Source: JBBQSF01 sp038214085 (GTDB lineage Bacteria; Bacteroidota; Bacteroidia; Bacteroidales; CG2-30-32-10). Taken from it: a DNA stretch of 23,898 nt. Within the stretch, counting starts at the first letter, position 1. The number at the start of each line of letters is the position of its first letter. Below the pieces are notes generated by a model that worked only from the letters and a program-made list of their open reading frames with translations, made no database searches and had not been told where the DNA came from. Both the position numbers and the translations under genes were made by a program. The stretch is from contig JBBQSF010000036.1 of the NCBI GenBank assembly GCA_038214085.1, positions 1 through 23,898 on the forward strand, written 5' to 3'. Positions 17,631 to 23,898 of the stretch are shown here, piece by piece.

Positions 17631-18602
17631 GTGAACACAATATTACTGATCGAGGACGACAAAACATTGAGAGAAAACACTTCTGATTTTCTCTCCGAAG
17701 AAGGCTTTAGGGTGCTTACCGCAGAAGACGGACTTATTGGCGTTCAGTTGGCAATAAAACATTTACCCGACCTGATTCTCTGCGATATTTCCATGCCCAA
17801 TATGAATGGATACGATTTTTATAAAACAATTCAGCAAATAAACGCAACATCAACAATTCCGCTTGTATTTTTAACCGCCCGCACGGAAAAAGAAGACGTA
17901 AGAGCAGGAATGCAACTTGGCGCCGATGATTACATTACAAAACCATTTGATTTTTCTGAACTTCTTAAAGTTGTAAAAATTCGACTTGCGAAACAACAGA
18001 GAATTATAGCAGTTAATGATGAAAAATTTTATGCCCTTATTGATAACCCACAAATTGGTGTTTACATATACAGTAATGGCAAATTTATTTATAATAATAG
18101 TGCCCTTGCCAAAGTATTTGGATATGATCAGGAGGAGTTTAACAATTTATCCCTTGAAGAGATTATAGATGATGGCTATAGAGAAAATGTGTTTACCGAA
18201 ATTAACAAATGTTTCAATGGAATTAAAAATACTATCCATACCAAATTTGACGCTATTCATAAAACATTGGATAAAGTAACTGTTGAACTATATGGTACAG
18301 TAATAAATTACAACGGCGAAGCAAGCATTATCGGAAACATTACCTCTGTAAACAAGGATAGCGATGAGCAAGCTATTTCAAAAAAACATACTGATAATTT
18401 AGAAAAGCTGAGCCGACGTGAGCAGGAAGTACTTGAACTTATCTGCAAAGGTTACTCAACCACGGATGTTGCTACTGCCTTGTTTATCAGTCAGCGAACT
18501 GTTGATACTCACAGGGCAAACCTTCTGGCAAAATCAGGCAGTAAAAACATTGCCGAACTTATTATGTATGCTATCAGAAACAGATTAATTACCCTCGAAT
18601 AG
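17631..18602 (+). CDS. Response regulator with receiver, PAS and LuxR-type HTH
   Basis: This 323-residue cytoplasmic regulator starts at GTG 17631, 12 bp after the previous stop. The receiver (1-120) is complete, with E8/D9/D10, Asp52 (LILCDISMP), Thr in FLTAR and Lys in YITKPF. A PAS-like domain spans about 128-245. The C-terminus (about 253-315) is a LuxR/FixJ-type helix-turn-helix with LSRREQEVLELICKGYSTTDVA and FISQRTVDTHR. It is the likely DNA-binding output of the three-gene operon. Its receiver and PAS closely resemble those of the hybrid kinase just upstream, including the EDD...LREN start, LPDLILCD and a shared NDEKF/NEEKF linker, which suggests duplication. The PAS between receiver and HTH is unusual and could add a second input. 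Confidence 0.92.
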   Translation: MNTILLIEDDKTLRENTSDFLSEEGFRVLTAEDGLIGVQLAIKHLPDLILCDISMPNMNGYDFYKTIQQINATSTIPLVFLTARTEKEDVRAGMQLGADDYITKPFDFSELLKVVKIRLAKQQRIIAVNDEKFYALIDNPQIGVYIYSNGKFIYNNSALAKVFGYDQEEFNNLSLEEIIDDGYRENVFTEINKCFNGIKNTIHTKFDAIHKTLDKVTVELYGTVINYNGEASIIGNITSVNKDSDEQAISKKHTDNLEKLSRREQEVLELICKGYSTTDVATALFISQRTVDTHRANLLAKSGSKNIAELIMYAIRNRLITLE

Positions 18603-18764
18603 TTTTTCTGGTTCGGTATAAATACTGAGTTTTTTAAATAATCCTTTTTAAATAATACAGCATTATTGCTGATGTTATAGGCTTGTTGCTTGAATTAACT
18701 TTACCTCTTGAAGTGGCAAATCACAAAAAGAACAGTACATACAATTGTATCAATAAACAGAAAA

Positions 18765-19085
18765 ATGAAAAAAATCTATATCAGGGAGATGAGGCGCATC
18801 ATAGCAAACTTCTCAATAGCCAACAAACCCACCGGATTCAGGATGAACAAACACTCATCTGTCACAAAAATAGTTTGTGATTTGCTGAACTGGGGATGGA
18901 TTGAGTGTAAAAAAACAGATGGGCAGTTTTTGTTCGTATGCCCAACACCAGCAATTCTTGAAAAACTAGGAATAAAAATGAGCAACAATGAAATCCATAA
19001 CCATTCTGTAGCAAAAGACTACCGAACACTTAATACCCAGAAGGCACAAATTGCTTCAGCAAATTCGTTATTAATTACCACTTGA
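18765..19085 (+). CDS. Small protein of unknown function
   Basis: This open frame gives a 106-residue basic protein when started at ATG 18765 (MKKIYIREMRRIIANFSIA). Longer forms would need a TTG at 18708. I do not recognise a family. The middle (HSSVTKIVCDLLNWGWIECKKTDGQFLFVCP) looks like a helix followed by a beta hairpin, which could be a winged-helix-like fold, but that is only an impression. The C-terminal tail is polar and probably disordered. No signal peptide or membrane segment is seen. It lies 162 bp after the LuxR-type regulator with no clear terminator or promoter between them, so cotranscription is possible. Composition is like its neighbours. Confidence 0.55.
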   Translation: MKKIYIREMRRIIANFSIANKPTGFRMNKHSSVTKIVCDLLNWGWIECKKTDGQFLFVCPTPAILEKLGIKMSNNEIHNHSVAKDYRTLNTQKAQIASANSLLITT

Positions 19086-19160
19086 AAAAAAATTATTTAT
19101 TGGCTTAACCCAAAGCTAAAAACATCAAACTTAACTTTTATTATCTTCCCAGTTATTGCC

Positions 19161-19210
19161 TTTCGCACAATATTTTAACTGCGCAATAATTCTCCGCTTT
19201 TCATTTTGTT
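19161..19210. repeat. 50-bp direct repeat, left copy
   Basis: This copy matches 19422-19471 at 49 of 50 positions, differing only at the seventh base (A here, G there). It starts TTTCGCACAATATTTTAACT and ends ATTTTGTT. The copies start 261 bp apart. Confidence 0.95.
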
Positions 19211-19288
19211 ACATTGTTGTCCGAGAAAATATAATACAAACAAAAGGATTTAAATTTTTCATTTTCTTCCATTGCCTCGTTCCTGAAG

Positions 19289-19359
19289 GATGAATTGATT
19301 TTTAGCAATTTACATCCTTTAGGATTGAGGCAAATTGAATTGATAAAAATCAATTCATC
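19289..19359. repeat. Nested inverted repeat (long hairpin)
   Basis: Perfect 16-bp arms (19289-19304 and 19344-19359; left arm GATGAATTGATTTTTA) enclose further pairs: CAATTT (19306-19311) with AAATTG (19332-19337), and ATCCT (19314-19318) with AGGAT (19321-19325). An alternative pairing joins GCCTC (19274-19278) with GAGGC (19327-19331). It is not followed by a T tract, so it is not a typical terminator. It could be a REP- or MITE-like element. Confidence 0.85.
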
Positions 19360-19421
19360 AAAACCATAAAAACCAGCCCTTTGTTTTAATAAAACCCATA
19401 AATACCCATGTTACCATGATA

Positions 19422-19471
19422 TTTCGCGCAATATTTTAACTGCGCAATAATTCTCCGCTTTTCATTTTGTT
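19422..19471. repeat. 50-bp direct repeat, right copy
   Basis: This is the second copy of the repeat at 19161-19210. It ends 46 bases before the barrel-protein start, so it probably overlaps the promoter area. Inside it GCGCAATA occurs twice, 17 bases apart start to start. Confidence 0.95.
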
Positions 19472-19498
19472 TATGTATTTTAGCGAAAATTTTTGCTA

Positions 19499-19506
19499 TA
19501 CATTTG
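19499..19506 (+). promoter_or_regulatory. Candidate -7 box for the outer-membrane barrel gene
   Basis: TACATTTG matches TAnnTTTG and lies 11 bases before the ATG at 19518. A good TTTG at the right spacing is not seen. Confidence 0.35.
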
Positions 19507-19517
19507 AAATATTTTTT

Positions 19518-20756
19518 ATGAAAAAAGGAATTCTACTTTGCGCTGTTTTTGCTTTGATTTTCGTTAATGGTTTTTCGCAAACAAAAACAGAAGAAGAGAA
19601 AAAAATAACTTTAAAAATTTCTGGATTTGTTAAAGGAGAAGCCATGTTCGACTCACGGCAAACAGTTAATGCCAGAGAACAAATGCTTGTTTTTTATCCG
19701 GCCAATGAATTGTTCGACAAAAACGGAAACGACGTAAATGCGCACCCAGCATCCAATATGCTTGCAATGGCATCGCGGCTTAATTTTACAGTTACCGGCC
19801 CTGATGCATTTGGTGCTAAAGCCTCTTCGGTTCTCGAAGGTGATTTTACCGGCCCTTCAAATCTCGACAACAATGGTTTCCGCTTGCGCCATGCATACGT
19901 TAAATTAAAATGGGAAAAATCAGAATTTATTATGGGGCAATACTGGCATCCGCTTAACATTCCGGAAATGCTTCCTGCAGTTGTTTCTCTTAATACCGGT
20001 GCACCTTTCCGCTCATTTTCACGTCAACCTCAAATTAGATTCTCACATCTTTTTGGTAAAATAAATGCCATAGCTGTTCTTTCTTCGCAGCGCGATTACA
20101 CATCTGCAGCAATAAAAACTACCGATGTTGCTTCGGAATATTTGCGCAATAGTTTTATTCCCAATCTCGACCTGCAATTTCAATATGCTTTTGGCAACCA
20201 CTTATGTGGAATTGGTGGCGATTACAAAAAAATTACGCCACGACTTATGACGGACAGTTTGATTGAAGCAAACGAAACATTGGAATCTTATGCTGCTGTG
20301 GCTTTTGTGAAATTCAATTGTCCGAAATTTATTTTTAAATTTTCAGCATTATGGGGTCAGAACCTTTATGAACACCTGATGATGGGTGGTTTTGCTGTTC
20401 GCGAAATTGATAAAACAACCGACCACCGCACCTACACCAATTACGATCAGTTGGCTGGCTGGTTTGAAATAATAAAAACAGGTGAAAAACTCGAACCTGG
20501 ATTTTTTGCAGGTTATGCGAAAAATCTCGGTTCTGAACATAATATTTGGGGTGCTAAATATGCACGGGGAAACAATATTGCTTATGCTTACCGTGTTGCA
20601 CCAAGGCTTACATGGAAATCTGGATTTGTAAATATACAGTCGGAACTGGAATATACTGTTGCTGCTTATGGAAAAGAAAATACACTTGGAGAAATCAGCA
20701 ATGCCAAAGAAATTGGAAATTTGCGATTACTGCTTGCCATTATTTATAAATTTTAA
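19518..20756 (+). CDS. Outer-membrane beta-barrel (porin-like) protein
   Basis: Started at ATG 19518, the protein has 412 residues and a clean signal peptide (MKKGILLCAVFALIFVNGFSQ). A longer frame from TTG 19467 would put a charged leader ahead of it and is unlikely. The mature part is made of alternating-residue beta strands with Gly, Tyr and Phe turns (for example KISGFVKGEAMFDSR, FRLRHAYVKLKWEKSEFIMGQYWHPL) and ends in Phe (LAIIYKF), the usual signal for outer-membrane assembly. The order and length suggest a DcaP-like or related trimeric porin, so passive diffusion of a small solute is the likely role; the solute is unknown. DUF3822 and rsmD follow closely on the same strand (10-bp gap), so all three may be cotranscribed. 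Confidence 0.82.
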   Translation: MKKGILLCAVFALIFVNGFSQTKTEEEKKITLKISGFVKGEAMFDSRQTVNAREQMLVFYPANELFDKNGNDVNAHPASNMLAMASRLNFTVTGPDAFGAKASSVLEGDFTGPSNLDNNGFRLRHAYVKLKWEKSEFIMGQYWHPLNIPEMLPAVVSLNTGAPFRSFSRQPQIRFSHLFGKINAIAVLSSQRDYTSAAIKTTDVASEYLRNSFIPNLDLQFQYAFGNHLCGIGGDYKKITPRLMTDSLIEANETLESYAAVAFVKFNCPKFIFKFSALWGQNLYEHLMMGGFAVREIDKTTDHRTYTNYDQLAGWFEIIKTGEKLEPGFFAGYAKNLGSEHNIWGAKYARGNNIAYAYRVAPRLTWKSGFVNIQSELEYTVAAYGKENTLGEISNAKEIGNLRLLLAIIYKF

Positions 20757-20765
20757 TTTACAAAA

Positions 20766-21605
20766 TTGATCATCAAGCAATTTAATACTATTGATGCTGA
20801 CGCATTAAAAGAACAAACTGTTAATTTATCTGTTTCAGTAGAATTTTCGGAGCATACCCTTGCTATTGCCTTATTCGATAAAATTGTTCAAAAATTCACA
20901 TCCTTTGAATCGTGGTTTACAGAAGAGAAAAATTTGTCAGAATTAACTCAGGTTTTTCTTAATTCAGAAATCATGAAATTAAATGTTCCAGAAGTAGCTA
21001 TTTCTCTGCTAATGCAGGAATTTGTGCACATTCCAAAGGAACTGTTTATCCCTGAAGAAGCTACTGAATATTTGAACTATACCGTTTCCTCTGAATACAA
21101 CGGAACCGTATCATTTGATGAAATACCAGCAATATCGGCTTTGTGCTGTTATAAAATTCCTGAACACATTTCGGCACAACTTGAACAATTCAATGCAAAA
21201 CCTACGATTAGGCACTTTTCGGGTAATTTTATTTCGTTGATAGCCGATAAAATAAATACGGATCAAAAAACTGTTGTTGTGTTTTTTCACGAAAATGCTT
21301 TTGAAATTGTGCTGATGCACAACAAAAAATTAATTCAATACAGTACGTTTACATTCCAAACCATTCAGGAATACCTATACTTTTTACTTCTGTTTTTGCA
21401 ACAATTAAATCTTGACACCGAAACAGTAAATTTTATTGTTACGGGCGGAATTGAAGAAAAATCAGCACTTATGAATGCTACGTTAAAATATATAAGAAAT
21501 GTAAGCTCATTCCGGTTCACAGATCATACAATGTTTACAGAGACTTTGCAATCTGTTCCAAAAAACAGATTCGACATGCTTTTTCAAAATGCCATAAAAA
21601 AATGA
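20766..21605 (+). CDS. DUF3822 family protein
   Basis: This 279-residue protein matches the DUF3822 family, known to me as a Bacteroidota protein commonly encoded directly before rsmD. It starts at TTG 20766 (no ATG occurs in the first part of the frame) and its stop overlaps the rsmD ATG in an ATGA motif (21602-21605), indicating translational coupling. The sequence resembles a two-lobed actin/ASKHA-like layout: an N-terminal FSEHTLAIALFD strand pair, KTVVVFFHENAFEIVLMHNKKLIQYSTF in the middle, and VNFIVTGGIEEKSAL near the end, similar to PilM/type IV pilus ATPase-like folds. The fold remark is inference. Function is unknown; coupling to rsmD suggests a link to ribosome or translation quality, but nothing here proves it. 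Confidence 0.85.
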   Translation: MIIKQFNTIDADALKEQTVNLSVSVEFSEHTLAIALFDKIVQKFTSFESWFTEEKNLSELTQVFLNSEIMKLNVPEVAISLLMQEFVHIPKELFIPEEATEYLNYTVSSEYNGTVSFDEIPAISALCCYKIPEHISAQLEQFNAKPTIRHFSGNFISLIADKINTDQKTVVVFFHENAFEIVLMHNKKLIQYSTFTFQTIQEYLYFLLLFLQQLNLDTETVNFIVTGGIEEKSALMNATLKYIRNVSSFRFTDHTMFTETLQSVPKNRFDMLFQNAIKK

Positions 21606-22150
21606 GAATAATAAGTGGAACACATAAAGGAAGAATAATAATTGCACCAACAGGATTGCCCGTGAGGCCAACCACCGACCTTGCCAAAGAAAGTCTGTTT
21701 AACATTTTGGCAAATAATTTCGAATTTGAAAATCTGGTGGTAATGGATTTGTTTGCTGGAATTGGAAGCATTAGTCTTGAATTTGCTTCACGCGGAGCAG
21801 CTGAAGTTCTTGCCGTAGATATGAATTTTAAGTGCGTTGATTTTATCAAAAAAACTGCGCAAAAACTTGAAATGCCCGCTATCCGCACCTTACGTTTCAA
21901 TATGTTTAATTTTATGGAAACTGTTCACAAAAAATTTGATATTGTTTTTGCCGATCCGCCTTACGAACTCTCTGGTATTGAAAGAATCCCCGATCTTGTA
22001 ATTCAAAAGGATATTTTAAATGCAGGCGGATGGTTTATTTTGGAACATTCACAGGCTAATGATTTTTCAAAACATCCCAATTTAGTGCAACACCGAAAGT
22101 ATGGGAAGGTTCATTTCAGTATTTTCTCCAATGAAAAAATAGCTGAATAA
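21602..22150 (+). CDS. rsmD: 16S rRNA (guanine(966)-N(2))-methyltransferase
   Basis: This 182-residue enzyme uses S-adenosylmethionine to methylate N2 of G966 in 16S rRNA within the assembling 30S subunit. It shows the N-terminal MRIISGTHKGR, the RPTTDLAKESLFNIL motif, the SAM-binding DLFAGIGSISLEFASRGA, and the catalytic DPPY motif at residues 118-121. Length and motif order match RsmD. It overlaps DUF3822 by 4 bases. It is followed by a convergent gene group and a hairpin-rich GC island at 22190-22297. Confidence 0.95.
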   Translation: MRIISGTHKGRIIIAPTGLPVRPTTDLAKESLFNILANNFEFENLVVMDLFAGIGSISLEFASRGAAEVLAVDMNFKCVDFIKKTAQKLEMPAIRTLRFNMFNFMETVHKKFDIVFADPPYELSGIERIPDLVIQKDILNAGGWFILEHSQANDFSKHPNLVQHRKYGKVHFSIFSNEKIAE

Positions 22151-22189
22151 AATTCATAGAAATTTTATGTAAATTCCAAATGCTGTTAT

Positions 22190-22297
22190 ACGAGCACTCG
22201 GATTGCAAATCCGAGCGAGCGGCGCTTTTGTTTTGCCTTATTGCACGCGACAGGAGTCGCGCACGAACCAGCTTTAACGCGCGCCATCCGGGGGGGG
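22190..22297. repeat. GC-rich hairpin cluster, REP/BIME-like
   Basis: This island is far more GC-rich than its surroundings and lies between convergent genes. It contains CTCGGATT-GCA-AATCCGAG (22197-22215, an 8-bp stem with a 3-base loop), CGCGAC-AGGA-GTCGCG (22246-22261), GCGCGC near 22279-22284 and eight consecutive G (22290-22297). Two or more distinct hairpins in a short intergenic GC island is how REP/BIME elements look. No transposase is in the window. Confidence 0.7.
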
Positions 22298-22352
22298 TAA
22301 TTTCGAAACACAAAAACTATTAAAACGTAAGCTAATAAAGAATTTTACAACA

Positions 22353-22796
22353 TTATTTCAAATCATCCAATATTAAACTATATTTAATGATCTTAATGTC
22401 ATATTTTTCTTTTTCCAATTCAAACTTCTCTTCTATTGAATCTTTTTCGTAAATGCATTTATACCATAGCTTATACTCATTAACAGGATGGCTACCCGTA
22501 CGAATTCTTGTCTGAAAATCATATAATTTGTATTCTTTCAAATCACCATATTTATTATTAATTTTAATTAAAAAGCTGTCTAATTTAATTGAATCATTAT
22601 TTTGAAAATACTTTTCTCCAAATAGTCGATGACTATTTTTATAATCATGAGCTTTAGTATTTTCATAAAATAATTCAGCAACATTCTGCGCGGAGCTAAT
22701 ATCTTCAGGCATATTTATTTTAACAGAATTGCAAGTACATGCATTTATTAATAAAATAATTGTAACCCCAAAAATAGGACTTTTAAATGTTTTCAT
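22353..22796 (-). CDS. Small lipoprotein, possible immunity or accessory protein
   Basis: This 147-residue protein is started at ATG 22796 rather than the upstream ATG at 22871, because MKTFKSPIFGVTIILLINAC gives a proper lipoprotein signal with the lipobox LINAC (Cys20). The mature part has helices rich in charged residues (AELFYENTKAHDYKNSHRLF) and then beta strands, a layout resembling DUF4019/SnoaL-like small domains that fold as a curved sheet with helices. That family link is tentative. It lies 10 bp after another small lipoprotein gene and downstream of the large protein at the right edge, so it is likely cotranscribed with them. If the large protein is a toxin, this gene could be a second immunity factor, which is inference. 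Confidence 0.75.
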   Translation of the reverse strand: MKTFKSPIFGVTIILLINACTCNSVKINMPEDISSAQNVAELFYENTKAHDYKNSHRLFGEKYFQNNDSIKLDSFLIKINNKYGDLKEYKLYDFQTRIRTGSHPVNEYKLWYKCIYEKDSIEEKFELEKEKYDIKIIKYSLILDDLK

Positions 22797-22806
22797 AATT
22801 AAGGTT

Positions 22807-23133
22807 TTAATAATCGTAATTGTATTTGTATTCTCTTTTTTCTCCATTTTCTTTAAAAATAGTGATGACATAGCTGTGATTATTTTTAACTATGGAGTCT
22901 CCAACTTTGGCTTTTCCCCATAAATCAGCATAATCACCGCACACAAACTTATATTTGCGATATTTCTCTTGTATTATCAAAGTATACATACCATGGTTTT
23001 TGCTATCAGCATATTTCTCGACAATATTGCCGTTGATACTTAGATCCCATACTTGTTTTCTGTTACACCCTGCGCTATCGCAGGATGTAATAAAAATGAT
23101 CCATAGTAATAAAAAATATTTATTTTCTTTCAT
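22807..23133 (-). CDS. Small lipoprotein, translationally coupled to upstream large protein
   Basis: This 108-residue protein has a lipoprotein signal with lipobox FITSC and Cys18. The mature part is short and beta-rich (VWDLSINGNIVEKYADSK, YTLIIQEKYRKYKFVC, SYVITIFKENGEKREYKYNYDY), with three further Cys residues. I do not recognise a family. Its ATG (23131-23133) overlaps the stop of the upstream gene by one base in a TAATG motif, so translation is coupled. A small secreted or lipidated protein directly after a large protein with a variable C-terminus is the pattern of an immunity gene in polymorphic toxin systems. That reading depends on the nature of the large protein, which is only partly in the window. 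Confidence 0.75.
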   Translation of the reverse strand: MKENKYFLLLWIIFITSCDSAGCNRKQVWDLSINGNIVEKYADSKNHGMYTLIIQEKYRKYKFVCGDYADLWGKAKVGDSIVKNNHSYVITIFKENGEKREYKYNYDY

Positions 23134-23898
23134 TATTTATTGTACAGTGGTGCAGTGTATGAGGAACCAAAGCTGCCTCCCAAGCCAGGAGGAAATGTCA
23201 AGCCTATAGAAAACCCCCTCCAATTTCTACCAACCAATAATTTTGAGCCATCTGTTGAAATATCCTGCCATAAGCTCACAGTTACCAATCCAATATTAAT
23301 ATTTTGAAAAACTCCGGCTTCCATTAATTTATTCCTATCAGCAGAGCCATCCCCGTAATAATTACCCCATGATAAATATAGTGAAACGCCCCTATCCCAA
23401 CCAGCTCCTTGGTTGTTTGTTGTGCTTGGAAAAACTTGGTTATCGTCAAGCATTCCTAAGTTAAAAGATTGTGAAGAACCTCCACCATTATAAAAATTGG
23501 CTGAACCAGATACTGCAAAATAATCAGACAATTGAGTTACCGGCCCATAACTAACCTTTTCTCCATTCGCATTAATTTGGTAATCGTTACCATATAAAAT
23601 CCTGTAAGGGTCTTCCGTTTTAGCAGTCTTTTTAGCATCCCAACCTAATTTATTTAAATGAAGTTGAACCTCCCACCATGTTATAGAGCGAACGGCACTT
23701 ATTGGAACCTCCATCAACCATATGCCCCCAGTACCTTTAAATTCGTCTAAATAGCTTGGCTTGCTGGTGTGATTTTTAACCCACAAGGCTGCGGTTTCTG
23801 CCAACATTTTTTGAAAATCTTGTTTTTCACCGCTTGCATAAGTTGCACCCTGCGCTCCAAATCCGGAACCAAAAAAATCAGTTATTTGCTCCTGTGAC
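23133..23898 (-). CDS. C-terminal part of a large protein, possibly an RHS/polymorphic-toxin type, cut by window edge
   Basis: The frame is open from the right edge of the window to its stop at 23133-23135, so the gene starts beyond base 23898. The ATG at 23805-23807 is internal; about 30 residues before it continue in frame (for example DFFGSGFGAQGATYASGEK). The visible 254 residues contain an amphipathic helix-rich section (FQKMLAETAALWVKN), a WWEVQLHLNKLGW segment, and a final Gly/Ser/aromatic beta-rich region (SANFYNGGGSSQSFNLG to LGGSFGSSYTAPLYNK). The alternating strands resemble all-beta C-terminal domains of Bacteroidota RHS-type proteins such as the Bacterial toxin 23 group, but I cannot confirm the family. 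The TAATG overlap with a small lipoprotein gene supports a toxin/immunity-like layout. An ordinary surface protein is the alternative. Confidence 0.6.
   Translation of the reverse strand, partial: SQEQITDFFGSGFGAQGATYASGEKQDFQKMLAETAALWVKNHTSKPSYLDEFKGTGGIWLMEVPISAVRSITWWEVQLHLNKLGWDAKKTAKTEDPYRILYGNDYQINANGEKVSYGPVTQLSDYFAVSGSANFYNGGGSSQSFNLGMLDDNQVFPSTTNNQGAGWDRGVSLYLSWGNYYGDGSADRNKLMEAGVFQNINIGLVTVSLWQDISTDGSKLLVGRNWRGFSIGLTFPPGLGGSFGSSYTAPLYNK

Larger units (their letters stand above)
19086..19517. other. Intergenic region with direct repeat and nested hairpin, 432 bp
   Basis: This non-coding region precedes the outer-membrane barrel gene. It contains two 50-bp direct repeat copies (19161-19210 and 19422-19471), a long nested inverted repeat between them (19289-19359) and a candidate -7 box (19499-19506). 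No convincing coding frame is present. Confidence 0.7.

Noticed and set aside
19467..19517. TTG start for the barrel protein at 19467.
   Set aside because: The added leader is not signal-like, while ATG 19518 begins a clean signal peptide directly.
22797..22871. Upstream ATG (22869-22871) as the start of the second small lipoprotein.
   Set aside because: It would overlap the preceding gene and put 25 polar residues ahead of a proper lipoprotein signal that starts at ATG 22796.
1..23898. CRISPR array, tRNA or rRNA genes, and intact insertion sequence or transposase.
   Set aside because: No regularly spaced short repeats, no recognisable tRNA or rRNA sequence and no transposase-like coding frame were found.

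Overview
The window is from a Bacteroidota (Bacteroidetes) genome. It is AT-rich and carries several lineage markers: a TonB-dependent receptor with an N-terminal carboxypeptidase-regulatory-like domain, a secreted subtilase ending in a type IX secretion (Por) sorting domain, a DUF3822-rsmD pair, a LytS/LytTR two-component pair, and promoters of the Bacteroidetes form TTTG-N19/20-TAnnTTTG. No rRNA, tRNA, CRISPR array or intact insertion sequence is visible.

Left part (1-8128). A TPR-containing LytS-type histidine kinase, cut by the left edge, is followed 9 bp later by its LytTR response regulator. A TonB-dependent receptor lies convergent to them. A tight minus-strand operon then reads amn (AMP nucleosidase), holA (DNA polymerase III delta) and an EVE-domain protein. 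Divergent from amn is a stand-alone HsdR-N-type nuclease-like protein.

Middle part (8129-18602). A T9SS-exported subtilisin is followed by a MgtC/DUF4010 membrane protein. A bidirectional terminator separates these from a convergent lipoprotein of unknown function. A 0.5-kb gap carries a near-consensus promoter for a three-gene signalling operon: a PAS/GAF histidine kinase with a degenerate receiver, a receiver-PAS-kinase hybrid, and a receiver-PAS-LuxR regulator. The second kinase has Tyr where the phosphoacceptor His should be, while its ATPase domain looks intact. The second and third proteins look like duplicates that differ in their C-terminal output module.

Right part (18603-23898). 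A small unknown gene is followed by an intergenic region with a near-perfect 50-bp direct repeat bracketing a long nested hairpin. Next come an outer-membrane barrel protein, DUF3822 and rsmD. After rsmD is a GC-rich cluster of hairpins that looks like a REP/BIME element. The window ends with a minus-strand operon: the C-terminus of a large protein cut by the right edge, overlapped by 1 base with a small lipoprotein gene and then a second lipoprotein gene. This layout resembles a polymorphic toxin with immunity genes, but that is inference.

The most novel-looking points are the His-to-Tyr kinase in its three-protein relay, the repeat-hairpin structure upstream of the barrel gene, and the possible effector/immunity operon at the right edge. 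The rest looks like ordinary Bacteroidota gene content.
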